6,032 nucleotides of DNA from Halieaceae bacterium UBA6060 (GCA_002428935.1 DIYG01000177.1:1-6032); one strand, 5' to 3'; positions 1-5,944 are shown, counted from the first letter of the stretch. The notes: generated by a model from the letters alone, not told the origin. Made by a program: numbers and translations.

Positions 1-2
1 GA

Positions 3-305
3 TTGGCAACGAGGTACAACGCCTCTCTCAACGATGTGTCCCTGGATGTCGTCGCGAACCTAAGCACCGTAACTCCCCCGGCGGATCTGCTCCTGGTGGC
101 GGATGTGCTCTATGATCGGGAAAACCTCCCACTACTGGATACCCTTCCCGGGTACGCCTCTCAGGTGATGCTCGCTGATTCGCGCGTTCGAGACTTTGAC
201 CACCCGATGTTCCGATGCATCGCGGGAATCGAAGGCTGTACCTTCCCCGATCTCGATGAGTCCCGGGAGTTTCGCCGGGTTTCGATTTACAGCACCTTTA
301 AGTAG
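3..305 (+). CDS. Class I SAM-dependent methyltransferase, C-terminal part (5' truncated by window edge)
   Basis: The frame is open from the left edge and ends at TAG 303-305, so only about the last 100 residues of the protein are visible. The TTG at base 3 is probably an internal codon, not the true start. Visible landmarks are RYNASLN near the start, which resembles the 'trlNaalNgv' stretch following the SAM-binding core of METTL21 / ETF-beta lysine methyltransferase-like enzymes. ADLLLVADVLYDRE (about residues 27-40) matches the strand-4 'D-VLYD' motif of the same group, and VMLADSR matches the later 'vlvaDPgR' strand. The family transfers a methyl group from S-adenosylmethionine to protein lysine or small-molecule acceptors in the cytoplasm; the acceptor cannot be told here. 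The glycine-rich SAM motif I lies outside the window. The next gene begins 64 bp downstream with its own promoter-like box, so functional linkage is doubtful. Recognition comes from motif memory, not a search. Confidence 0.72.
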   Translation: MATRYNASLNDVSLDVVANLSTVTPPADLLLVADVLYDRENLPLLDTLPGYASQVMLADSRVRDFDHPMFRCIAGIEGCTFPDLDESREFRRVSIYSTFK

Positions 306-331
306 CTATCTTCGGATATAGCTATCTCCGG
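303..331. repeat. 13-bp tandem direct repeat, possible operator
   Basis: TAGCTATCTTCGG (303-315) recurs as TAGCTATCTCCGG (319-331), 12 of 13 identical, with starts 16 bp apart. The first copy contains the TAG stop of the methyltransferase gene. Within the same stretch AGCTAT and ATAGCT form a short inverted repeat around a CTTCGG core. The second copy ends 23 bp before the TATAAT box, where an activator or repressor could bind. That it is an operator is inference from position and repetition only. Confidence 0.4.
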
Positions 332-354
332 CGTATCTGGGTGGGGTACTGCGT

Positions 355-360
355 TATAAT
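355..360 (+). promoter_or_regulatory. Consensus -10 box (TATAAT) for the DUF2946-like gene
   Basis: A perfect TATAAT lies at 355-360. No good -35 hexamer is seen 16-18 bp upstream (332-338 reads CGTATCT), which suggests an activator-dependent promoter, in keeping with the direct repeat just upstream. Transcription would be expected to begin near 367, almost on the GTG/ATG start codons at 367 and 370. That would give a leaderless or nearly leaderless message, consistent with the absence of a Shine-Dalgarno sequence there. Confidence 0.45.
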
Positions 361-369
361 TGTCGGGTG

Positions 370-873
370 ATGGTTTGGAATCGACAGCTGCGCTCAAGGC
401 GTGCCACCGGTGTGATGCAGAGCCTGCGCGGTGATCGGCGTAGGCCGGCGCTGCTCCTGGCGCTGCTGTGTTATCTGTTGGTCGGCGGTGTGGTCCCCCA
501 GGGCCACATGGCCACCTCGCTGGCGAGCGGTACGGCCTTTCATCTGTGCCCCGGTGATCTTCGCAGCGCGCAGATCATCGATGCTTTGGCCTCCTTGCCA
601 ACAGATGGTGCAGGGCATCACCACCAGCAGCATCACGTCCATCATGGTGGCGATTCTCATGGCGCCATCGATGGGAGTACCGGCCCTCATCTGGAAAAGT
701 CTTCGGCGGACCCAGGTTGTAGCTTCGCCGGATCGGCTGCGGCACCCCTGGCGTCATCCTCGGACACCTACGCCAGGGTAGAGCTTGCCCAGGCCGCTGA
801 TTTCCCCACTTATCTCGCTGCGCGATCGTCCTCCTGTTGGTTGCGCCCACCGCCGCGCTCACCACCCGTCTGA
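370..873 (+). CDS. DUF2946-like exported histidine-rich protein, probable copper-handling accessory
   Basis: This is a small protein of about 167 aa. Starts at GTG 367 or ATG 370 have no Shine-Dalgarno sequence but sit just after a TATAAT box. ATG 415 is an alternative giving a more typical short basic N-terminus (MQSLRGDRRRP). Basic residues are followed by a hydrophobic segment (PALLLALLCYLLVGGVV, about residues 27-43 from GTG), which acts as a signal peptide or membrane anchor, so the rest should be periplasmic. Next come an HLCP motif (59-62), a dense His cluster (HHHQQHHVHHGGDSH, 84-98), a second Cys (118) and a Pro-rich tail ending RPPPRSPPV. This order (signal, HxCP, His-rich centre, Cys, PP tail) resembles DUF2946 proteins, which commonly sit beside TonB-dependent copper receptors, as this one does. 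The biochemical role is not established; metal binding by the His cluster is inferred. A His-rich protein of another family remains possible. Confidence 0.72.
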   Translation: MVWNRQLRSRRATGVMQSLRGDRRRPALLLALLCYLLVGGVVPQGHMATSLASGTAFHLCPGDLRSAQIIDALASLPTDGAGHHHQQHHVHHGGDSHGAIDGSTGPHLEKSSADPGCSFAGSAAAPLASSSDTYARVELAQAADFPTYLAARSSSCWLRPPPRSPPV

Positions 874-1207
874 AGGACTTCTTCGGTAGCCCGGTGCTAC
901 CACGGTGCAGCGGTATCTACGACAACCGCCATTAGCTCGTTTCTTGCGCATGCTCATGGCGACACCGTGATCGTGCTTCCGGCGTTCTACCGCAAAGCAG
1001 GGCAGGCGAAACCCTGAACGAGTGCCGTAGTCCAGGCTACGGTGCTGATAAGGGCTTTTCGTAGCCGAGGGATCGTTGCTTCAAGCGTACTCGGCGATGA
1101 CCTCGGCCACGGTGCGACCGCTCTGCGCTTCCCATACCCCATTTATTGGTACAGCCAGCCCGAGCTGGCGTGCCGTCGCGCTCGATGCGCGGAGGAAGGA
1201 GATCAAA
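874..1207 (+). other. Long intergenic leader region with several possible RNA hairpins
   Basis: No convincing gene lies in these 334 bases. GGTAGC (885-890) pairs perfectly with GCTACC (896-901). GTGCCGTAG (1022-1030) pairs with CTACGGTGC (1037-1045), with two G-U pairs. GGCTAC (1035-1040) can instead pair with GTAGCC (1061-1066). GCCGAG (1064-1069) can pair with CTCGGC (1090-1095), or GCCGAGG with CCTCGGC (1101-1107). GCCAGC/GCTGGC (1154-1159 / 1164-1169) forms a hairpin with a CCGA loop about 20 bp before the ribosome binding site. ACGGTGC occurs three times (902, 1039, 1109). Several pairings exclude each other, as in a switching leader. I tested it by eye against cobalamin, TPP and NiCo riboswitch landmarks and found no match. 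Transcription of the region is not shown. Confidence 0.35.
1191..1201 (+). promoter_or_regulatory. Ribosome binding site fixing the receptor start at 1208
   Basis: GGAGGAAGGAG occupies 1191-1201 and its AAGGAG half lies 6 nt before ATG 1208. This strong site, and the signal peptide beginning exactly at that ATG, show that the upstream in-frame extension to 1076 is not part of the receptor. Confidence 0.8.
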
Positions 1208-3286
1208 ATGAGACCTTACACACCCCTGATGCTTGCGGTTGCAGCATTAGGTTCCGCAAACACTCAGGCCCAAAGTATTGAAGAGCTGGTGGTGATAGCA
1301 CCTCGCGACACGCGAACGATTGATGTTACGGAGGCGCTTTCTATTGCACCGGACCCGGCGCAGCTCTTACACGACGTACCAGGCGCCAATGTAACGACCA
1401 ATGGCCCCATTACGGGCATTCCCCAGTATCGAGGCCTGTTCGGTCCACGCATTGCCGTGTCCATGGATGGGAATCAGTTGGCTCCGGCCGGTCCGAATTG
1501 GATGGACCCACCGATTTCCTATGCGGTGACAGCGCAACTTGAGGCCCTTGAGGTGTATCGCGGTATCGCCCCCGTTAGTGTTGCCCAGGAAACCCTGGGC
1601 GGTGCCATCGACGCGCGAACGCGAAGAATGGACTTTGGCGACAGCGAGGCTTTTCGCAGCCAGGGTCGAGTTGTGGGCAGTGCGCAAAGCGTTAACGAGG
1701 GTTATCAGCTCGACGCAGAGTTTCAGCTCGCCAATGATCGTCACCGTTTCCGCGGTGCCGCCATGCTCCAGGAGGGCGAGGACATGGCCTTCCCCAGCGG
1801 TGACATTTTGCCGTCCAGCTATGAGCGCCAGCGCTACGATTTGGGCTATGGCTTTCGCAGCGGGCGACATACGCTGCAGATCGACTACGGCTACAACGAC
1901 ACCGGTGAGGCCGGCACTCCCGCATTGCCCATGGATATCGATTATTTCGAGGGCGACATCCTCAGTGCCAGCTACCGTTTCGATGGCGACGATGGGTTTG
2001 CCGTGGAAGCACGAGTTTATGGCAGTGACCTCGATCATGGCATGACCAACTATCACCTCCGTCCGCCACCGGTCTCCCCGGGCCTGTGGCGTCAGAACAT
2101 CGCCACGGCAGACAGTTTTGGTTTTCAGCTGGAGGCGGTCTGGGAGACGGACGGCGGGCGATGGCGAGCGGGTTTGGACGGTTTCCAGGAGACTCACGAC
2201 TCTAATATCGACAACCCCAATAACCCCATGTTCTTCGTTGTGAACTTCAACGAAGCGGAGCGTGAGGTCTACGGGGTTTACCTTGAGCACGACCGGGATC
2301 TTTCCGATCGTTGGTCTTTGGACCTGGGCTTACGACTAAACCGGGTGAGCACGGACTCGGGCGAGGTCGATGGAACTCCGGCAATGATGATGCCTCCGGC
2401 GCAGGCCCTGCGCGATGCATTTAATGCCGCTGATCGCAGTCGTTCGGAAACCAACGTCGACGCCGTGGCGAAACTGAGCTATCGCTACAGCGATTCAACG
2501 CGTTTCTATGCGGGGATCGCGCAGAAGCAGCGGGGGCCTATGTATCAGGAGCGCTATCTCTGGCTCCCCCTGGAGGCGACCGCGGGCCTTGCGGATGGCC
2601 AGCTGTATCTCGGCAACATTGAGCTGGACTCGGAGCGAGCGACCCAGTTTGAGTTTGGTTGGGACTGGGCTGCGGACCGGGTGTCCATGCACCCCCGGTT
2701 TTTCTACTACCGCATCGATGACTACATTCAGGGAACGCCCCTGGAGGCGATGGCTCCGGCGACCCGTTTCGTGCGCATGATGAACACGAATAACGGCATG
2801 AACCGCGCCGATCCTTTGCAATTCAATAATGTGGAAGCGGAACTCTACGGTTTCGACATGGATTGGAGCTGGCGTCTCGCCGACCGTTGGAGTCTCGGTG
2901 GTTTGGTTAATGTGGTTCGAGGAGAGCGCCGCGATATCGATGACAATTTGTATCGCATCGCGCCGCCCAATTTGAGCCTACGCGTGGATTACGCTCAGGG
3001 ACCCTGGAGTGCCCGGCTAGAGACCGTAGCCTATGCGGCCCAGGATGATGTGAGTGAGACCAATCGCGAGCAAACCACCTCCGGTTATGGAGTCGTCAAT
3101 CTCCATGCGGCCTGGCAGGCGAATTCGTCGCTGCAGTTGGCTCTCGGCGTGGAGAACCTCTTTGACCGGGAGTACGCCCCACACCTCGGGGGCTACAATC
3201 GGGTGATGAATCCCGACGTGGGCATGCTGGAGCGCTTACCCGCAGCGGGCGTAATCGTGTTTGGACGGGTGCTGTACACCTTCTGA
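1208..3286 (+). CDS. TonB-dependent outer-membrane receptor, copper-receptor (OprC/NosA) type
   Basis: This 692-aa protein is of normal family length. A signal peptide (MRPYTPLMLAVAALGSANTQA, cut before Gln22) leads to a TonB box, IEELVVIA (24-31). The plug domain follows (about 45-140) with LLHDVPGANV, QYRGLFGPRI and GPNWMDPPISY (95-105), the last being the hallmark MDPP motif of TonB copper receptors. The 22-strand barrel comprises the remainder, with NIELDSERATQFEFGW (470-485), GVENLFDREYAPHL (647-660) and a terminal aromatic strand ending in Phe692, the usual barrel-assembly signal. OprC of Pseudomonas binds copper through a CxxxM-HxM site. Here the aligned residues are Gly95, Met99, His277 and Met279, so the Cys is missing. 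Met-rich stretches (MMM 393-395; MMNTNNGMN 524-532) may be extra metal-binding loops. It would import copper or a related metal using TonB energy. The DUF2946-like neighbour upstream supports this. The metal specificity is inferred. Confidence 0.87.
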   Translation: MRPYTPLMLAVAALGSANTQAQSIEELVVIAPRDTRTIDVTEALSIAPDPAQLLHDVPGANVTTNGPITGIPQYRGLFGPRIAVSMDGNQLAPAGPNWMDPPISYAVTAQLEALEVYRGIAPVSVAQETLGGAIDARTRRMDFGDSEAFRSQGRVVGSAQSVNEGYQLDAEFQLANDRHRFRGAAMLQEGEDMAFPSGDILPSSYERQRYDLGYGFRSGRHTLQIDYGYNDTGEAGTPALPMDIDYFEGDILSASYRFDGDDGFAVEARVYGSDLDHGMTNYHLRPPPVSPGLWRQNIATADSFGFQLEAVWETDGGRWRAGLDGFQETHDSNIDNPNNPMFFVVNFNEAEREVYGVYLEHDRDLSDRWSLDLGLRLNRVSTDSGEVDGTPAMMMPPAQALRDAFNAADRSRSETNVDAVAKLSYRYSDSTRFYAGIAQKQRGPMYQERYLWLPLEATAGLADGQLYLGNIELDSERATQFEFGWDWAADRVSMHPRFFYYRIDDYIQGTPLEAMAPATRFVRMMNTNNGMNRADPLQFNNVEAELYGFDMDWSWRLADRWSLGGLVNVVRGERRDIDDNLYRIAPPNLSLRVDYAQGPWSARLETVAYAAQDDVSETNREQTTSGYGVVNLHAAWQANSSLQLALGVENLFDREYAPHLGGYNRVMNPDVGMLERLPAAGVIVFGRVLYTF

Positions 3287-3306
3287 GCTCACCGCAGTGT
3301 ATGATC

Positions 3307-3343
3307 CGGGCTCCTCATTAAAGCAATAAAAGCAAGGAGCTCG
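3307..3343 (+). promoter_or_regulatory. Hairpin that buries the ribosome binding site of the P1/PLC-like gene
   Basis: CGGGCTCCT (3307-3315) can pair with AGGAGCTCG (3335-3343): nine pairs, one of them G-U, around a 19-nt A-rich loop. The right arm contains nearly the whole Shine-Dalgarno AAGGAG (3334-3339), which lies 6 nt before ATG 3346. In the folded state the site would be blocked, so translation could depend on temperature, a ligand, a protein or ribosome traffic from the receptor gene. The pairing is seen in the sequence; regulation is inferred. The loop carries AAAGCAAT and AAAAGCAA, a small imperfect repeat. Confidence 0.5.
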
Positions 3344-3345
3344 TT

Positions 3346-4686
3346 ATGCGATTCCGTAGTGGTCTGCGCGAGCTTTATGCGGTCATCGTAGCTGCCCTGT
3401 TGGCCAGCGGATCTGCGACGAGTTTCGCCTGGTCCGATCATGCAAGCTTGCTCTGGCCGCTGGTTCGGCAGATGCCGGTGCTTCTGGAGCCCGCTGTCGA
3501 AGTTGAAGAGCTGGAGGTTTTTCTCCAGGCGGAAGCCGATGGCCTCGAAACGTTTCTGGCCGCGGAAGAGGCCCGGGCGCGTACCGCGCTGGATTCCTAT
3601 GCACCGCGCCCGGAGGCTCTGGCATTTTCGGCAACCGCTAAGGATCTTCGTCGGGCGTTTCTCGAAGCAATCCGGGTTAATCCCACGTTGTCCTACACCC
3701 TGTATCGACAGGAGATGGTTGAGGACGAGCCAATTCCTGCGCCCCTATCCTGGGACTCTCTGAGTTTCCTTAGCACAGGCATCTCCCATGAAACGGTGAC
3801 CTACCGCCCCCTTGCGGTCGGTGATCTCGTGGCTCCCGCGTATGTGATTGCCAGCGCCAGTGATGAGCCGGACTTTGGTATGGACATCGGTCTGTTCGAA
3901 GACAACGGCACGGAGTTTGGCGCCCGGTACGGCTTCGGTGTGCAGCCCTTCGGAAATCCGAACTTGGAGTATGGCTCCCAGGCTCCTTTTCACATGGGTT
4001 TCTATCATCTGGATCTGCTCACACGGACTCTGCAGCCGGACCTGTTGCGGACCTATCCCGCCTGGCGCGTAAGCTTGTTTGGGGCGCTCTCAGAGTTCGC
4101 CTTTGCAACGGAACATGATTATTGGGGCTGGCGTTTCGCCGGTTGGGCTCTCCACTATATTGGAGATCTCACCCAGCCCTACCATGCCCAACCCTTGCCC
4201 GGTATTGATACGCTGGACGCCCTGTGGACCGTGGTGCGGGGTCGAACCGATGAAGCCGTGCAACTGGTGTCCAATCGCCATGGGGTGATTGAGTCTTATC
4301 AACACCAGCGCTTGGTGACGGAGCTGAAGCACAAGGCTTGGAGGGCCCCTCTGCTCCTGGCTGTGGGTGCATCGACACCGGTACCGGTCTGGGGTGAAGA
4401 AACCCTGATCGAGGGGCTTTCGCGGGAGAGCGTCGATGGCGGCACGGCTTTGGACGCGGCCCTGGAAGCCCATATACCGGAGCGGTTTGTCTCCGACGTG
4501 ACCTTCGAGTGGACGGGCTCCGATGAAGAGTTGACCTTGCTCAGCGCCATTCGGCAAGAGAAAGGTGATGGCGCGATAATGGCGATGGACGCGATCCTCA
4601 TTGAGCAAATGGCGCGCTTCTCGCGTTACGCGCGGGCCTGGGTGAATAAGACTCTGGCCCAACACAAGCAGACAGGTTCACACTGA
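3346..4686 (+). CDS. Secreted zinc-dependent phospholipase C / S1-P1 nuclease family protein
   Basis: This is a 446-aa exported enzyme. The signal peptide ends ...SATSFA and cleavage before Trp29 gives a mature protein beginning WSDH. In this superfamily (B. cereus phospholipase C, P1 and S1 nucleases) the first mature Trp binds zinc through its free amino group, so the predicted cut fits well. Further candidate zinc ligands are His32, Asp173 or Asp176 in SDEPDFGMD, His216/His221 in PFHMGFYHLD, then H-x3-D-x5-H at His270, Asp274, His280 (LHYIGDLTQPYH) and H-x3-E at His312/Glu316, matching the PLC spacing of His118-Asp122-His128 and His142-Glu146. Residues 51-80 form an acidic, helical insertion absent from short family members, and about 130 residues follow the last ligand. 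It should cleave phosphodiester bonds in phospholipids or nucleic acids in the periplasm or outside; which one cannot be told. ATG 3346 has AAGGAG 6 nt upstream. It lies 59 bp after the receptor gene, so co-transcription is plausible. Confidence 0.84.
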   Translation: MRFRSGLRELYAVIVAALLASGSATSFAWSDHASLLWPLVRQMPVLLEPAVEVEELEVFLQAEADGLETFLAAEEARARTALDSYAPRPEALAFSATAKDLRRAFLEAIRVNPTLSYTLYRQEMVEDEPIPAPLSWDSLSFLSTGISHETVTYRPLAVGDLVAPAYVIASASDEPDFGMDIGLFEDNGTEFGARYGFGVQPFGNPNLEYGSQAPFHMGFYHLDLLTRTLQPDLLRTYPAWRVSLFGALSEFAFATEHDYWGWRFAGWALHYIGDLTQPYHAQPLPGIDTLDALWTVVRGRTDEAVQLVSNRHGVIESYQHQRLVTELKHKAWRAPLLLAVGASTPVPVWGEETLIEGLSRESVDGGTALDAALEAHIPERFVSDVTFEWTGSDEELTLLSAIRQEKGDGAIMAMDAILIEQMARFSRYARAWVNKTLAQHKQTGSH

Positions 4687-4694
4687 TTTTTTAG

Positions 4695-4727
4695 GCTTGA
4701 TGAGCCGTCTGTGTTTGGCCATCAAGC
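4695..4727 (+). terminator. Strong hairpin after the P1/PLC-like gene, possible terminator or boundary element
   Basis: GCTTGATG (4695-4702) and CATCAAGC (4720-4727) are perfect complements. After one bulged A the stem continues with GCC (4704-4706) and GGC (4717-4719), leaving a 10-nt loop. It begins 9 bases after the stop codon. No T-run follows; instead six T's precede it (4687-4692), so it is not a standard intrinsic terminator on either strand. It may stabilise the 3' end of the mRNA, help Rho-independent release weakly, or be a protein-binding palindrome for the next gene. Confidence 0.4.
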
Positions 4728-4751
4728 GACGTTCCATCGATACCCGATCCC

Positions 4752-4756
4752 GGAGG
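4752..4756 (+). promoter_or_regulatory. Ribosome binding site for the CMD-like gene
   Basis: GGAGG at 4752-4756 lies 10 nt before ATG 4767, slightly longer than usual spacing but the only good site near this start. Confidence 0.55.
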
Positions 4757-4766
4757 CTCTATCGTC

Positions 4767-5411
4767 ATGCCGCGACTTAAGGAAGCTGGCCGCGAAGCCA
4801 ATAACCCCTACGCCAATCGCATCTTTGATCTGCTGTTTGGTGATAAAGACCCGGTGAAGGAACCGGGTACTCCCACCGGTACTCCCGGCAATTGGTGGAC
4901 GGTGTTCAATATCGTTCCCGACGCCTTTGAGCACACCACCGAAGGTTTCCGCTTTTATCGATCGCCCGAGCGAAAGCTGGATGCAAGGCTCCGTGAACTT
5001 GGACAAACCCGCGCCGGTTACGCGGTAGGGTCCCAGTTCGTGTTTTCCCAGCACTGCAAAGCGGCTCGGGATGCGGGTTTACGCGAGGAGCAGATACAGG
5101 CCATTCCCCATTGGCAGACGGCGGATTGTTTTTCGGCTGTAGAACGGGCCGTACTCGCCTACACGGATGCTCTGGTCCTTGAGCGTGGCCGGGTTTCTGA
5201 CGGGGTGTTCGCGGCGCTGCAGCAAAGCCTTTCCGATGAGGAGATTCTTGAGTTCACCTACATCACTTGTACCTACATGATGCATGCGGTGATGAGTCGG
5301 GCCCTGCGTCTCGAATACGACGATGTGGATGAACGTGTTGTGGAAGTGGGGCCCGGAGGTGGGCTGAACAGCGACGTGATGAGCATGGTAGATAAACAGG
5401 AGGATCGCTGA
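4767..5411 (+). CDS. Carboxymuconolactone decarboxylase family (AhpD-like fold) protein without the CxxC motif
   Basis: This 214-aa protein has no signal peptide and should be cytoplasmic. It carries the family's core helices: LRELGQTRAGYAVGSQFVFSQHCKAARDAGL (about 75-105), with His96 in the place of the conserved His of the 'yEw.qH...A...G' segment, then EEQIQAIPHW, and SAVERAVLAYTDALV (123-137), matching the 'aeraal.ya' helix, followed by LSDEEILEFTYIT (155-167). AhpD peroxidase-type members have C-x-x-C-x-x-x-H; here the aligned positions are Ser89, Val92 and His96, so the redox cysteines are absent and peroxidase activity is unlikely. Related Cys-less members are gamma-carboxymuconolactone decarboxylases or uncharacterised. 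Residues 1-60 form an N-terminal extension with a PGTPTGTPGNWW stretch. Its TGA overlaps the start of the VOC gene (TGATG), so the two are translationally coupled. The substrate is not known; a role in aromatic or xenobiotic carbon metabolism is a guess. Confidence 0.82.
   Translation: MPRLKEAGREANNPYANRIFDLLFGDKDPVKEPGTPTGTPGNWWTVFNIVPDAFEHTTEGFRFYRSPERKLDARLRELGQTRAGYAVGSQFVFSQHCKAARDAGLREEQIQAIPHWQTADCFSAVERAVLAYTDALVLERGRVSDGVFAALQQSLSDEEILEFTYITCTYMMHAVMSRALRLEYDDVDERVVEVGPGGGLNSDVMSMVDKQEDR
5398..5403 (+). promoter_or_regulatory. Ribosome binding site for the VOC gene, inside the end of the CMD gene
   Basis: AGGAGG (5398-5403) lies 7 nt before ATG 5411, within the last codons of the CMD-like gene. 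It fixes the VOC start and supports coupled translation through the TGATG overlap. Confidence 0.75.
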
Positions 5412-5944
5412 TGCCGTATCACCATCTGGCCCTTGCCGCCCGCGATATTCATGCGATTCACGCTTTCTACGAGGGTCTCCTGGGCTTCGAGCTGGTCAAG
5501 GTGGAGATTGGCCCCTTACCCGGCGGCGGTTGGGGTAAGCACTTCTTTTACCGCATGGATGGTGACGACGAGCGTTTTATAGCGTTCTGGGAGCTGCACG
5601 ACACACCCACTCAGGAACAGCATGTTTTTGATTTGAATGCGGCGGCCCATATGCCGAGGGGCACCAACCATTTGTCCTTCCAGGTGGCGACCGTCGATGA
5701 GTTGCACGCCTGGCGAAAACGTTGGAATGAAGCGGGCTTGGATGTACTGGAGATCGACCATAATTGGTGTCATTCCGTATACACCTTCGACCCCAATGGC
5801 AACTTCGTAGAGTTTTGCTGCACCACGGGACAGTTCTCCGCTGAAGACCGTGAACAGGCCCTAAGGGCCCTGGACGAGCGTGAGTTCAATCCAAGTCCCC
5901 CGCCAGTGTTGCGAAAGGAGTGGCCTGCCGTTGGGGCGGGCTAG
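5411..5944 (+). CDS. VOC superfamily protein (glyoxalase / extradiol dioxygenase-like)
   Basis: This is a 177-aa cytoplasmic protein built of two beta-alpha-beta-beta-beta modules (about 1-75 and 84-140). The first opens with YHHLALAARDIHAIHAFYEGLLGFEL, the classic VOC start with a metal-ligand His (His4 or His5). RFIAFWEL (55-62) supplies a candidate acidic ligand, Glu61. The second begins GTNHLSFQV with His87, and FDPNGNFVEFCC (126-137) supplies Glu134, the usual last ligand. The complete His-Glu-His-Glu-like set suggests a divalent-metal enzyme. The superfamily includes glyoxalase I, extradiol dioxygenases, epimerases and fosfomycin-resistance proteins, and the reaction cannot be assigned from sequence. 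A charged Pro-rich tail (141-177) follows the fold. Overlap by one base with the CMD-like gene implies that the two act on the same pathway, perhaps ring cleavage or aldehyde detoxification. The stop is TAG 5942-5944. Confidence 0.87.
   Translation: MPYHHLALAARDIHAIHAFYEGLLGFELVKVEIGPLPGGGWGKHFFYRMDGDDERFIAFWELHDTPTQEQHVFDLNAAAHMPRGTNHLSFQVATVDELHAWRKRWNEAGLDVLEIDHNWCHSVYTFDPNGNFVEFCCTTGQFSAEDREQALRALDEREFNPSPPPVLRKEWPAVGAG

Noticed and set aside
874..1020. Reading frame continuing in phase after the DUF2946-like stop, containing FLAHAHGDTVIVLPAFYRK
   Set aside because: It has no start codon with a ribosome binding site and no family resemblance. A nonsense-split longer gene was considered, but the DUF2946-like protein already ends with its expected PP-rich tail.
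885..1107. Cobalamin, TPP or NiCo riboswitch
   Set aside because: Fragments such as GATGACC (1096-1102), ACCC and GCAGGGCA recall these classes, but the diagnostic conserved boxes (GCCACTG and the B12 box, CTGAGA, paired GCAGGGCA elements) are missing.
1076..1207. In-frame 44-residue extension upstream of the receptor start
   Set aside because: A strong ribosome binding site at 1191-1201 and a signal peptide beginning at ATG 1208 fix the start; the extension has no protein-like features.
1042..1281. 79-residue open frame overlapping the leader and receptor start
   Set aside because: It lacks a ribosome binding site, runs into the receptor gene in another frame and has low-quality composition.
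1367..2290. Long 307-residue open frame on the - strand
   Set aside because: It lies wholly antisense to the receptor gene and mirrors its codon pattern; no recognisable domains or ribosome binding site.
4090..4665. 191-residue open frame on the - strand
   Set aside because: It is antisense to the P1/PLC-like gene, whose catalytic motifs confirm the + strand reading.
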